From: Rubrivivax sp.
GTDB lineage: Bacteria; Pseudomonadota; Gammaproteobacteria; Burkholderiales; Burkholderiaceae_C
Assembly (NCBI GenBank): GCA_004210455.1
Contig: SEFA01000002.1
Span: 86,799 to 150,798 of the forward strand
DNA: 64,000 nt
Direction: 5' to 3'
This document shows, in pieces, positions 7,933-16,229 of the stretch; position 1 is the first letter of the stretch; each line of letters opens with the position of its first letter. The position numbers were made by a program, and so were the translations under genes. The notes beneath the pieces are model-generated. The model ran no database searches. It had not been told where the DNA came from and saw only the letters and a program-made list of their open reading frames with translations.

Positions 7933-10108
7933 ATGCGTCGTGAGACGCCTTCAGCTCGGCCAGCCACGCCTGCGCCGTCGTTTCATCCGGCACCTGCGTC
8001 ATCGGTGGGAGCGCCCCGCGCAGCCGCTTGCCGTAGTGCGAGCCCGCCAGTCGCGGGTCGCAGACGACCAGCAAGCCGCGATCGGTCTCCGTGCGGATCA
8101 GACGGCCGGCGCCCTGCTTGAGTGCGATGGCCGCCTCAGCGACGAAGTACTCCATGAAGGGATTGCGCCCTTCCGACTCCAGTCGCGCGACGCGGGCCTC
8201 CACCAGCGGATCGTTCGGCGGCGGGAACGGCAGCTTGTCGATCAGCACGCATTGCAGCGCGTCGCCGGGCACGTCGATGCCTTCCCAGAAGCTGGCCGAA
8301 CCAACCAGCACCGAGGCCGGCTGATCGACGAACTGCTGCAGCAGCTGCCGCTTCGGCATCGTGCCCTGGACCAGCACCTCGATGCGGTGGCCGCCTTCCT
8401 CGAAACGCTGGCGCAGCACGTCGGCCACGGTCTGCAGTTGACGCAGCGTCGTCGTCAGGATGAAGGTGCGTCCGCCGAGCCGCGCCGCCAGGCGCGCCCC
8501 CAGCCAACCCACCGACTCCCCGTGGTCGGGCTCCGAAGGCTTCGGGAAATGCCTGGGCACGTAGAGCCGCGCATGCGACGCGTAATCGAACGGGCTCCCG
8601 ACGCGAAGCGTGCGCGCCTGCCCCAGTCCGGCCGGTTCGGTGAACCAGGTGAGCGCCTCGTCCTCGCCCAGCGTCGCCGACGTGAACACCCAGGCCTTGG
8701 GCGTGCTGGCGAGCGCCTCCTGCATGGCTTCCCGGATATCCAGCGGCGACTCCATCAAGCGGACCTGGTGCGTGCCGACATCGACCCAGCGCACCGCGCC
8801 AGGATCCGCGGGGCGCGCGAACAGCTGCGCCGTCTTGTAGAGCTCCACCGCGCGCTCGTGCAGCCGCACGAGGTCGGGGCCGACTTCCATCACTGTCGCC
8901 AGGGCGTCCACGCTGAGCTCGATCGCCTGGGCGACTTGCATCAGCGCTTCCTCGAAATCGGCGCGACCCGAACACTCGTTCCAGCGCAGCTTGAGCACGC
9001 CGCGCAGATCACGTCCACCCGCGCAGGCCAGCCGGAGCGCGCGTGCCGCGCGCTCGACGCCGCCGGCGATCGCCTGCCACTCCTGCAGCCCGCGCGCATG
9101 CGCGAGCCCTTGCGCCAGCATGTCGCGCCCGAAGTCGAAGAGCTGCGCGCTGCCCAGCAGGCGGCCAAGGAAGTTCAGGCCGGCTTCGGGCAGTTGATGG
9201 GCTTCGTCGAAGATCGCGACCTCGACGCTGGGCAGCAGTTCCGCGACGCCGCTGTCGCGCAGCACCAGATCGGCGAAGAACAGGTGGTGGTTCACGACGA
9301 CGAGGTCGGCCTCCATCGCCTCGCGCCGCGCCTTCACGACATGGCAGTCGCGGTAGGACGGGCAGTCCGTGCCCAGACAGTTGTCGCGCGTCGAGCTGAC
9401 GATCGGGATCACCGGCGAGCGCTCGTCCATGCCGTCGATCTCGGCGAAGTCGCCGGTGTGGGTGGTCATCGCCCATCGCTCGATGCGTGCGAGCTGCGCG
9501 ACGGCGCGCCGGTCGGGCAGCTCCGCACTGTGGCGCGCCTGCTGCAGCCGGTGCAAGCAGAGGTAACTCCCTCGCCCCTTCAGCAACGCGGCGCGCAGCG
9601 GCAGCGCGAAGGTGTCCAGCAGGCGGGGCAGGTCGCGCATGAAGAGCTGGTCCTGCAGGCTTTTCGTCGCCGTGCTGATCAGCGTGCGCCCGCCGCTGAG
9701 CAGCGCCGGCACCAGGTAGGCGAAGGTCTTTCCGACGCCGGTGCCGGCCTCGACGACCAGCGTGTCACGCCCCGCGATCGCCTGCGCGACGGCCAGCGCC
9801 ATGCGCTGCTGGGGCTCACGCGGCGCGTAGCCGGGGCCATGTCGCGACAGCGGGCCGCCGGTGTCGAAGGCGGCGATCACCGACTGTTCCAGCTCCCCCG
9901 GACGGCGTTCCTCGGCCGCCGCGCGGGCGCGCGAGGCCGCCAGCGCCGGCGACGCCTCGCCGCCCCAGGGCGCATCCGCCATCAGGTCGTCGGCGGCGTC
10001 GTCGGTCAGATCGTCCGCGGCCGGGTCCGTCGAGTGGTCCGTCGAGTGGTCCGTCGAGGCGTGCGGCACAGCGGCGATGGCGGGATCGTGGGGGTCAGGC
10101 GGGCTCAT
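7931..10108 (-). CDS. DinG/YoaA-family ATP-dependent DNA helicase
   Basis: 725 residues, XPD-like superfamily 2 iron-sulfur helicase, 5'-3' direction in the family, thought to act in repair and replication conflict. Walker A AGTGVGKT is at 121-128, the DEAH box in FDEAHQLPE is near 291, and motif VI is QGAGRLIRTETDRG. Cysteines in SYLCLHRL and NCLGTDCPSYRDC (about 178-254) are the likely 4Fe-4S ligands. SASFWEGIDVPG fits the YoaA branch better than classical DinG, so I give no symbol. The N-terminal ~45 residues are a His/Asp/Thr-rich extension with STDH repeats. The start overlaps the DUF465 gene by 14 bp. Confidence 0.9.
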   Translation of the reverse strand: MSPPDPHDPAIAAVPHASTDHSTDHSTDPAADDLTDDAADDLMADAPWGGEASPALAASRARAAAEERRPGELEQSVIAAFDTGGPLSRHGPGYAPREPQQRMALAVAQAIAGRDTLVVEAGTGVGKTFAYLVPALLSGGRTLISTATKSLQDQLFMRDLPRLLDTFALPLRAALLKGRGSYLCLHRLQQARHSAELPDRRAVAQLARIERWAMTTHTGDFAEIDGMDERSPVIPIVSSTRDNCLGTDCPSYRDCHVVKARREAMEADLVVVNHHLFFADLVLRDSGVAELLPSVEVAIFDEAHQLPEAGLNFLGRLLGSAQLFDFGRDMLAQGLAHARGLQEWQAIAGGVERAARALRLACAGGRDLRGVLKLRWNECSGRADFEEALMQVAQAIELSVDALATVMEVGPDLVRLHERAVELYKTAQLFARPADPGAVRWVDVGTHQVRLMESPLDIREAMQEALASTPKAWVFTSATLGEDEALTWFTEPAGLGQARTLRVGSPFDYASHARLYVPRHFPKPSEPDHGESVGWLGARLAARLGGRTFILTTTLRQLQTVADVLRQRFEEGGHRIEVLVQGTMPKRQLLQQFVDQPASVLVGSASFWEGIDVPGDALQCVLIDKLPFPPPNDPLVEARVARLESEGRNPFMEYFVAEAAIALKQGAGRLIRTETDRGLLVVCDPRLAGSHYGKRLRGALPPMTQVPDETTAQAWLAELKASHDA
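10025..10060. repeat. 12-bp tandem repeat x3 at the 5' end of the helicase gene
   Basis: Units of gtccgtcgagtg repeat three times with a changed last pair of bases. They encode Ser-Thr-Asp-His repeats near helicase residues 17-28. In-frame period. Confidence 0.85.
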
Positions 10109-10325
10109 CGGGATCGCTGGCGCGCTCGAGCCGGGAGATCTCGTCGCGCAGGGCCAGTCGTTGCTTCTTCAGCCGGCGGAGCGTCAGTTCGTCGACGAGC
10201 GGCAGGACAGCTTCCGACCCGACGGGCAAGATCCCCATCAACGCGTCGATACGGCCGTCCAACTCTGCATGGGCGATGCGAAGTTCAATCAGACGGCGCG
10301 CGGGAGAGTGAAGTTGTTCATCCAT
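10095..10325 (-). CDS. DUF465 (YdcH-like) small coiled-coil protein
   Basis: 76 residues, predicted as a two-helix hairpin: IELRIAHAELDGRIDALM, then LTLRRLKKQRLALRDEI. The motif LKKQRLALRDEI is characteristic of the DUF465/YdcH family, whose function is not established. It overlaps the helicase start by 14 bp, so the two are likely translated in sequence. A bidirectional -10 box lies 40 bp upstream, shared with the divergent phosphatase gene. Confidence 0.85.
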   Translation of the reverse strand: MDEQLHSPARRLIELRIAHAELDGRIDALMGILPVGSEAVLPLVDELTLRRLKKQRLALRDEISRLERASDPDEPA

Positions 10326-10363
10326 AAACGGGGAACCACTCGACCAGGAAGTCGAGCCGGACG

Positions 10364-10371
10364 ATTATAGT
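10364..10371. promoter_or_regulatory. Symmetrical bidirectional -10 region
   Basis: The plus strand reads ATTATAGT. This gives TATAGT (10366-10371) toward the phosphatase and TATAAT (10364-10369) toward DUF465/helicase from the same bases. On the plus strand only six bases separate the box from the phosphatase ATG, so that transcript may be leaderless. No strong -35 on either side. Confidence 0.45.
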
Positions 10372-10377
10372 TTTGGG

Positions 10378-11145
10378 ATGAGTCGCAACATCCCAGGCTA
10401 TCGCCTCAGCGCCGCCACCGGCATCCATCGCGGCGATCGTCTGTACCAGCAGGATCAGGTCCAGGTCATCGCGCATCCCAGACAGAGCGGCTGCGTGCTC
10501 GGCATCGTCGCCGACGGCATGGGCGGCAAGAGCGGCGGCCGCAAGGCCGCCGACCAGGTCATCCTCACCGCCCAGCAGCTGTTCGAGCGTTTCGTCCCCG
10601 GCGAGGAGGACGAATCCGAACTGCTGCGCCAGATCGTGTCCGAATCCCACCTGATGATCCGCCTGACGGCGATCTCAGCCGAGGAGGAACCGCACAGCAC
10701 ATTGGCGGCCTACCTGCTGACCGCCGACCGGCGCTGCTTCTGGATCCACACCGGCGACTCCCGGATCTACCACTTCCGCGGCCCCAACATGGTGACGCGC
10801 TCGCTGGACCAGTCCTACGTGCAGCGTCTGGTCGACGAGGGCCAGATCACCGAGGACGAGGCCCTGGTCCATCCGCAGTCCAACCTGCTGACCGCCTGCC
10901 TGGGCACGGTTCAGGAGCCGACGCCGGTCGAGTCCTTCATCGACCACCTGGAGAACGGCGACACGCTGATGTGCTGCAGCGACGGCCTGTGGCACTACTT
11001 CTCGCCGGCCGAGCTCGGCACGGTGATGCACAGCCTGCCGCCGCGCGACGGCGCGGAACTGCTGGTCAACAAGGCGCGTCAGCGCGCCAAGGGCACCGGC
11101 GACAACCTCTCGCTGGCGATCGTCCGGCTGGATCCGCTGGAATAA
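10378..11145 (+). CDS. PP2C-family serine/threonine phosphatase
   Basis: 255 residues. Metal-binding PP2C motifs are present in order: GDRLYQQDQV (motif 1), VADGMGGKSGG (motif 2), WIHTGDSRIYHF, SDGLWHY, and GTGDNLSLAIVRL at the end. It has no membrane segment or regulatory domain, so it is a stand-alone cytosolic phosphatase that would remove phosphate from Ser/Thr in a metal-dependent way. No partner kinase gene lies nearby, so the substrate is unknown. Related proteins act in type VI secretion or stress signalling, but nothing here supports either. Confidence 0.9.
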   Translation: MSRNIPGYRLSAATGIHRGDRLYQQDQVQVIAHPRQSGCVLGIVADGMGGKSGGRKAADQVILTAQQLFERFVPGEEDESELLRQIVSESHLMIRLTAISAEEEPHSTLAAYLLTADRRCFWIHTGDSRIYHFRGPNMVTRSLDQSYVQRLVDEGQITEDEALVHPQSNLLTACLGTVQEPTPVESFIDHLENGDTLMCCSDGLWHYFSPAELGTVMHSLPPRDGAELLVNKARQRAKGTGDNLSLAIVRLDPLE

Positions 11146-11200
11146 GACGCTCCGGACGAACCACACCCACCAAGGGCGAGGAAGCGCCCTCCCCCAACGG

Positions 11201-11228
11201 AAAACGCCGGTCGAGAAACCGGCGTTTT
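11201..11228. terminator. Bidirectional terminator between phosphatase and exported protein gene
   Basis: A perfect inverted repeat with four A on one side and four T on the other: AAAACGCCGGT, loop CGAGAA, ACCGGCGTTTT. It serves the two convergent genes. Confidence 0.92.
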
Positions 11229-11246
11229 GCATTCAGCGACGGCGTC

Positions 11247-11927
11247 TCAGGGCTTGGGCAGGGCGCGGATGTCGGAGGCCGACGGCGTCGGCAGATGCGC
11301 CGCGGGCGGCTTGGTGTTCCTGCCGACCGGCGCGGACGCCGCGGAAGCGGCCTTCTGCGCCGAACGCAGCTGCTGCTCGCCGGCCTTTCTCTGGCGCTCC
11401 TGCGCCTTGCGCTGGCGCTCGGCGGCTGCCTCGCGACGCTTGGCGGCGTCGGCCTTGGCTTCGGCATCCAGCTTCGCCTCGCGGCGTTGATGCCACTCAG
11501 GATTCGCGCGCGGCGTGCGCGCGGCGGGCAACACGGGCGTCGACGCCGGCTGAGCCGCCTCGCGCACCGATTCGGTCTTGCGACGGGCCTCATCCTGGGC
11601 CGCCTCGCGTTCGTTCTTCTCGACCCGCTCCCGCGCGGCGGCGCTGCGGCGCAGGCGCTCCTCGGCGTTGACCTGGTGCTCCGCGTGGTCCAGCGGACGC
11701 AGCTGCCGGATGCGTTCGTCGCGGGCGTCCTCCAGGCAACCGGTCACGACGAACCGCTGGTTGCACTCGCGCACCTTGGCCTGGTAGGTCTGCTCGATGC
11801 GGGCACGGGCGGCGCCGATCTCGGCACGGGTCATCTCCGCGGCGCAGACGGCCGTGGACACGGCGGCGCCCGACAGCGCCATCGGCAGGAGAACAAGGAC
11901 GGAGCGGAAAGTCATGGCCGTGATCAT
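11247..11927 (-). CDS. Exported Ala/Arg/Glu-rich coiled-coil protein, unknown function
   Basis: 226 residues from the ATG at 11927, or 222 from the ATG at 11915. A Sec signal peptide (FRSVLVLLPMALSG, likely cut after AVCAA) points to the periplasm. The mature part has two Cys in RECNQRFVVTGCLEDAR, close enough to form a disulfide, then long charged helices (AERQRKAQERQRKAGEQ) likely to be coiled coil, and a Pro-rich C-terminus. The RxxCxxRFxVxxC region resembles hypothetical proteins common in Burkholderiales. It sits between the phosphatase and zapE and shares a terminator with the former. I do not assign a function. Confidence 0.75.
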   Translation of the reverse strand: MITAMTFRSVLVLLPMALSGAAVSTAVCAAEMTRAEIGAARARIEQTYQAKVRECNQRFVVTGCLEDARDERIRQLRPLDHAEHQVNAEERLRRSAAARERVEKNEREAAQDEARRKTESVREAAQPASTPVLPAARTPRANPEWHQRREAKLDAEAKADAAKRREAAAERQRKAQERQRKAGEQQLRSAQKAASAASAPVGRNTKPPAAHLPTPSASDIRALPKP

Positions 11928-12033
11928 CGCATCCGGCGACACCCGTTCCGGTGACACGCCGGCCCGTGACTTCCCTACACCCCATTCGGAGGGAGCGACC
12001 ACGGCAGCCCCCCCCACAGAGGCGGAGCAGCGT

Positions 12034-13134
12034 TCAGGTCAGCCGCGTGTCGACGTCGCGACGCTCCAATTCGAGGTATTCCTTCGACTGCATCTCCTGC
12101 AGCCGCGACACCGTGCGGGGGAACTCGTGCGCCAGCGGGCCCTCCGTGTAGAGCTGCTCCGCCGGCACGGCCGCCGAGATGATCAGCTTCACGCGCCGGT
12201 CGTACAGCACGTCCACCAGCAGCGTGAAGCGGCGCGCCTCGCTGGCCAGTCGCGGCGGCATCGCCGGCACGTTGGACAGGATGATTGTGTGGAACTGCGT
12301 CGCCAGTTCGAGGTAGTCGTTCTGCGAGCGCGGTCCGCCGCAGAGCTCCGCGAAGTCGAACCACACCACGCCGCCGGCGCGGCGGCGGGAACGGATCTCG
12401 CGGTGCTCGATGTGCAGCACCGGATCCTCGTCGCGCGCCTCGGCGAGCGATTCGAAGGCCGCCGTCAGCGCCTCTTCCGTCTGCGCGTTCAGCGGGGTGT
12501 GATACAGGTCGACGTGCTCCAGCGAGCGTTGCCGGTAGTCGGTGCCGTTGTCGACGTTGATGACTTCCAGGTTCTGCTTCAGCAGCTCGATCGCGGGCAG
12601 GATGCGGTCGCGGTGCAGCCCGTTCGGGTAGAGCCCGTCGGGATGGAAGTTGGACGTGGTCACGATGGACACGCGATTCTTGAACAGCGCGTCGAGCAGC
12701 CGGTACAGGATCATCGCATCGGTGACGTCGGCGACGTGGAACTCGTCGAAGCAGATCAGCCGGAAGCGCCGCGCGATGCGCTTGCCGAGCTCGTCCAGCG
12801 GATCCTGGATGCCCTTGAGCTCCTGCAGCTCGCGGTGCACCTCGCGCATGAACTCGTGGAAGTGGAGCCGGGTCTTGCGCGTCAGCGGGACCGCCTGGAA
12901 GAAGCAGTCCATCAGGAAGCTCTTGCCGCGCCCCACGCCGCCGAACATGTACACGCCGCGCGGCAGCGGCGGCCGCACCAGGAACTTGGTCACCGCGTTG
13001 GAACGCCGTGCCTTGTAGTCGGCCCATTCGTCCTGGCAGCGCTGCAGCGAGGCGACCGCGCGCAGCTGCGCCGCGTCGGCGGTGTAGCCGCGCTCGGCCA
13101 GGGTCTGGTGATAGAGCTCGGTGACGGTGGTCAT
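12034..13134 (-). CDS. zapE: Cell division protein ZapE (AFG1-like ATPase)
   Basis: 366 residues. Walker A GGVGRGKS is at 65-72 and Walker B is in LICFDEFHVAD near 140; TTSNFHPDGLY and RRFTLLVDVLYD are AFG1/ZapE family blocks. In E. coli ZapE is a Z-ring-associated ATPase needed at low oxygen and high temperature; the mitochondrial relative is AFG1/LACE1. It lies directly behind the odhA-odhB-lpdA cluster, separated from lpdA by 114 bp, as in many Burkholderiales. Confidence 0.93.
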   Translation of the reverse strand: MTTVTELYHQTLAERGYTADAAQLRAVASLQRCQDEWADYKARRSNAVTKFLVRPPLPRGVYMFGGVGRGKSFLMDCFFQAVPLTRKTRLHFHEFMREVHRELQELKGIQDPLDELGKRIARRFRLICFDEFHVADVTDAMILYRLLDALFKNRVSIVTTSNFHPDGLYPNGLHRDRILPAIELLKQNLEVINVDNGTDYRQRSLEHVDLYHTPLNAQTEEALTAAFESLAEARDEDPVLHIEHREIRSRRRAGGVVWFDFAELCGGPRSQNDYLELATQFHTIILSNVPAMPPRLASEARRFTLLVDVLYDRRVKLIISAAVPAEQLYTEGPLAHEFPRTVSRLQEMQSKEYLELERRDVDTRLT

Positions 13135-13248
13135 GCGATGGTCGTGCGGGCGGCGTTCATCTCAACACGGGAAAGGGAATGGACAAGAAAAAAGGGGCGA
13201 CTCGTCGCCGCCCCTTGTTCACGCATCCGATGCGCTTCGAGCCGGAGC

Positions 13249-14676
13249 TCAGAAGTTCAGCGTGCGCTTGTCGATGGCCAGGGCCGCTTCCTTGGTCGCT
13301 TCGCTGAGCGACGGGTGCGCGTGGCAGATGCGGGCGATGTCCTCGGCCGAGGCCTTGAACTCCATCGCGACCACGGACTCGGCGATCAGTTCCGAGGCCA
13401 TCGGGCCGATGATGTGCACGCCCAGGATCTCGTCGGTCTTGGCGTCGGCCAGGAACTTGACGAAGCCGGTCGTGTCGCCCAGCGCGCGGGCGCGGCCGTT
13501 GGCCAGGAATGGGAACTGGCCCGCCTTGTAGGCCACGCCGTCCGCCTTCAGCTGCTGCTCGGTCTTGCCGACCCACGCGATCTCGGGGCTCGTGTAGATG
13601 ACCCACGGGATGGTGTTGAAGTTGACGTGACCGTGCTGGCCGGCGATGCGCTCGGCCACGGCAACGCCTTCTTCCTCGGCCTTGTGCGCCAGCATCGGGC
13701 CGCGCACGACGTCGCCGATGGCCCAGACGCCCGGGAGGTTGGTCTTGCACTCGTCGTCGACGATGACAGCACCGCGCTCATCGAGCTTCAGGCCCACGGC
13801 TTCGGGGTTCAGGCCGATGGTGTTGGCGGTCCGGCCGATCGAGACGATCAGCTTGTCCACGGCCAGCGTCTGCTCGCCGCCCTTGGCGTCGGTGTACTTC
13901 ACGCTGACGCCGTCCTTGCCGTTCTCGACGGACGTGATCTTCACGCCCAGCTCGATGTTCAGGCCCTGCTTCTTGAAGACCTTGGCGGCTTCCTTGGCGA
14001 CGGACTCGTCGGCGGCGCCCAGGAACGCGGGCAGCGCTTCCAGGATCGTCACGTCCGCGCCCAGACGACGCCACACCGAACCCATTTCCAGGCCGATGAC
14101 GCCGGAACCGATCACGCCCAGCTTCTTCGGCACGGCCGGGATGCGCAGCGCGCCGTCGTTGGAGAGGATGTTGGTCTCGTCGAACGGGGCACCCGGCAGC
14201 TGGCGGGCGTTGGAGCCGGTGGCGACGATCACGTGCTTGGCCGTGATGGTCTCTTCAGCCGCGCCGGCGACCTTCAGCTCGTACCCGCCGTCCTTCGCCG
14301 CCACGAACGAGCCGCGGCCGTGGAAGAAGGTGACCTTGTTCTTCTTGAACAGGTACTGCACGCCGTCGTTGTTCTGCTTCACGACGGCGTCCTTGCGACC
14401 GATCATCTTGGCGATGTCGATCTTCAGGTCGTTCATCGAGATGCCGTGGTCGGCAAAGCCGTGGCCGGCGTGCTCGAAGTGCTCGCTGGACTGCAGCAGG
14501 GCCTTGGACGGGATGCAGCCGACGTTGGTGCAGGTGCCGCCGAGGGCGGGACCGCCCTTGTCGTTCTTCCACTCGTCGATGCAGGCCGTGTTGAAGCCCA
14601 GCTGCGCCGCGCGGATCGCCGCGATGTAGCCGCCGGGGCCGCCGCCGATGACGACGACGTCGAATTGCTTGCTCAT
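13249..14676 (-). CDS. lpdA: Dihydrolipoyl dehydrogenase (E3) of 2-oxoglutarate dehydrogenase
   Basis: 475 residues. FAD motif [14 protein letters not shown] at the N-terminus, redox disulfide C49/C54 in [18 protein letters not shown]-binding [10 protein letters not shown], and the C-terminal catalytic dyad in HAHPSLSE. It reoxidises dihydrolipoyl groups on OdhB with NAD. I start at the ATG at 14676 rather than six codons upstream because GGAG lies 6 bp before it and the protein then begins [13 protein letters not shown]. It is the last gene of the odhA-odhB-lpdA operon; a palindromic repeat occupies the gap to odhB. Confidence 0.96.
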   Translation of the reverse strand: MSKQFDVVVIGGGPGGYIAAIRAAQLGFNTACIDEWKNDKGGPALGGTCTNVGCIPSKALLQSSEHFEHAGHGFADHGISMNDLKIDIAKMIGRKDAVVKQNNDGVQYLFKKNKVTFFHGRGSFVAAKDGGYELKVAGAAEETITAKHVIVATGSNARQLPGAPFDETNILSNDGALRIPAVPKKLGVIGSGVIGLEMGSVWRRLGADVTILEALPAFLGAADESVAKEAAKVFKKQGLNIELGVKITSVENGKDGVSVKYTDAKGGEQTLAVDKLIVSIGRTANTIGLNPEAVGLKLDERGAVIVDDECKTNLPGVWAIGDVVRGPMLAHKAEEEGVAVAERIAGQHGHVNFNTIPWVIYTSPEIAWVGKTEQQLKADGVAYKAGQFPFLANGRARALGDTTGFVKFLADAKTDEILGVHIIGPMASELIAESVVAMEFKASAEDIARICHAHPSLSEATKEAALAIDKRTLNF

Positions 14677-14704
14677 CAGATTCTCCAATCTCATTCAACG
14701 CTCT

Positions 14705-14830
14705 GTCGGAGCGTAGCGAGCGGCGTCAGGGCTAGGCGCGGGTGCCGAGCCACCGGAACGTAGCAGCGCTACGTGAGGATGGCGAGGCGGGCCCCGCAAC
14801 GACGCCCTGGCGCCGCGCAGTAGCTCCGAC
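14705..14830 (-). repeat. Stop-abutting palindromic repeat, copy 2
   Basis: On the minus strand it starts on the base after the odhB stop and fills the gap before lpdA. Outer arms are GTCGGAGC and GCTCCGAC (14705-14712, 14823-14830). The cores CGTCGTTGC, the hairpin ACGTAGCGCTGCTACGT and CGCGCCTAG follow in the same order as in copy 1 at 7791-7877; the spacers differ. Inside an operon it could alter mRNA stability or lpdA expression relative to odhB. Confidence 0.75.
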
Positions 14831-16114
14831 TTAGATGTCGAACAGCAGACGGGCCGGATCTTCCAGCGCGTCCTTCATCGCCACGAGACCGAGGACCGCT
14901 TCGCGGCCGTCGATGATGCGGTGGTCATAGGACATCGCCAGGTAGTTGATCGGACGGATCACGATCTGGCCGTTCTCGACGACGGCGCGGTCCTTGGTCG
15001 CGTGCACGCCCAGGATGGCCGACTGCGGCGGGTTGATGATCGGGGTCGACAGCATCGAGCCGAAGGTGCCGCCGTTGGAGATCGAGAAGGTGCCGCCGGT
15101 CATCTCTTCGATGCCGAGCTTGCCTTCCTGGGCCTTCTTGCCGAACTCGGCGATCTTCTTCTCGATGTCGGCGAAGCTCATCTGGTCCGCGTTGCGCAGG
15201 ATGGGCACGACCAGGCCGCGCGGCGAACCGACGGCGATGCCGATGTCGAAGTAGCCGTGGTAGACGATGTCGTTGCCGTCGACCGAGGCGTTCAGTACGG
15301 GGTACTTCTTCAGCGCGTGCACGGCGGCCTTCACGAAGAAGCTCATGAAGCCCAGCTTCGTGCCGTGTTCCTTGGTGAAGCTGTCCTGGAACTTCTTGCG
15401 CAGCTCCATCACCGGGGCCATGTTCACTTCGTTGAACGTGGTCAGGATGGCGTTGGTCGACTGCGATTGCAGCAGGCGCTCGGCGATGCGGGCGCGCAGG
15501 CGGCTCATCGGCACGCGCTGTTCCGGGCGGTCGCCCAGGTTGGCGGCCACCGGGGCGGCGACGGCCTGCAGCGGCGCCTTGGCCGGCGCGGTGGGGGCCT
15601 GCACCGGCGCCGCGACTTGTGCAGAGGTGGTGGCCGGCTTGGCGCCGCCTTCGATCGCGCCCAGCACGTCGCCCTTGGTCACGCGGCCGTCCTTGCCGGT
15701 GCCCGGGACGGAGCCGGCGGCCAGGTTGTTGTCGGCCATGATCTTCGCGGCGGCGGGCATCGCGACGCCGGCCTTGCTGTCCGACGAGGCGGCAGCGGCA
15801 GCCGGGGCGGCGGCTGCAGCGGCGGGTGCCGGAGCGGCAGCGGCGGCGGCAGGAGCGGCGGCGCCGGCCTTGCCTTCGGAGTCGATCTTGGCGATGACCT
15901 GGTCCGACGTGACGGTGCCGCCGTCGGCGACGACCAGCTCGGCCAGCACGCCGGCGGACGGCGCCGGCACTTCGAGCACGACCTTGTCGGTCTCGATCTC
16001 GATCAGGATTTCATCGATGGCCACGGCGTCGCCGGGCTTCTTCTTCCACTGGAGCAGGGTCGCTTCGGCGACCGATTCGGACAGCTGGGGGACTTTGACT
16101 TCAACGATTGCCAT
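14831..16114 (-). CDS. odhB: Dihydrolipoyllysine-residue succinyltransferase (E2) of 2-oxoglutarate dehydrogenase
   Basis: 427 residues. One lipoyl domain (lipoylated K44 in [11 protein letters not shown]), an Ala/Pro-rich flexible linker, a peripheral subunit-binding domain (about 120-155, [12 protein letters not shown] through GRVTKGDVL), a second Ala/Pro linker, then the acyltransferase domain ending in [13 protein letters not shown] with the catalytic His and Asp. The single lipoyl domain and [19 protein letters not shown] block mark succinyl rather than acetyl transfer. It is the core of the OGDH complex and lies between odhA and lpdA. Confidence 0.96.
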   Translation of the reverse strand: MAIVEVKVPQLSESVAEATLLQWKKKPGDAVAIDEILIEIETDKVVLEVPAPSAGVLAELVVADGGTVTSDQVIAKIDSEGKAGAAAPAAAAAAPAPAAAAAAPAAAAASSDSKAGVAMPAAAKIMADNNLAAGSVPGTGKDGRVTKGDVLGAIEGGAKPATTSAQVAAPVQAPTAPAKAPLQAVAAPVAANLGDRPEQRVPMSRLRARIAERLLQSQSTNAILTTFNEVNMAPVMELRKKFQDSFTKEHGTKLGFMSFFVKAAVHALKKYPVLNASVDGNDIVYHGYFDIGIAVGSPRGLVVPILRNADQMSFADIEKKIAEFGKKAQEGKLGIEEMTGGTFSISNGGTFGSMLSTPIINPPQSAILGVHATKDRAVVENGQIVIRPINYLAMSYDHRIIDGREAVLGLVAMKDALEDPARLLFDI

Positions 16115-16229
16115 GATGTTTGTTCTCTCGGTTTTTCAGTAAACCGGAGCCTTGCGCCTGCCGGTCGCCGGGGAGCGTGTGCCCGTCCCCGGCGCCGGTG
16201 TCATTGCGGCGCGCGGCGTCCGCAATGAC

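Noticed and set aside
14771..14840. Reading the 14705-14830 element as a simple rho-independent terminator between odhB and lpdA
   Set aside because: It lacks a T-run, and lpdA would be cut off from its operon. The match to the copy after bamD makes a repeat element the better explanation.
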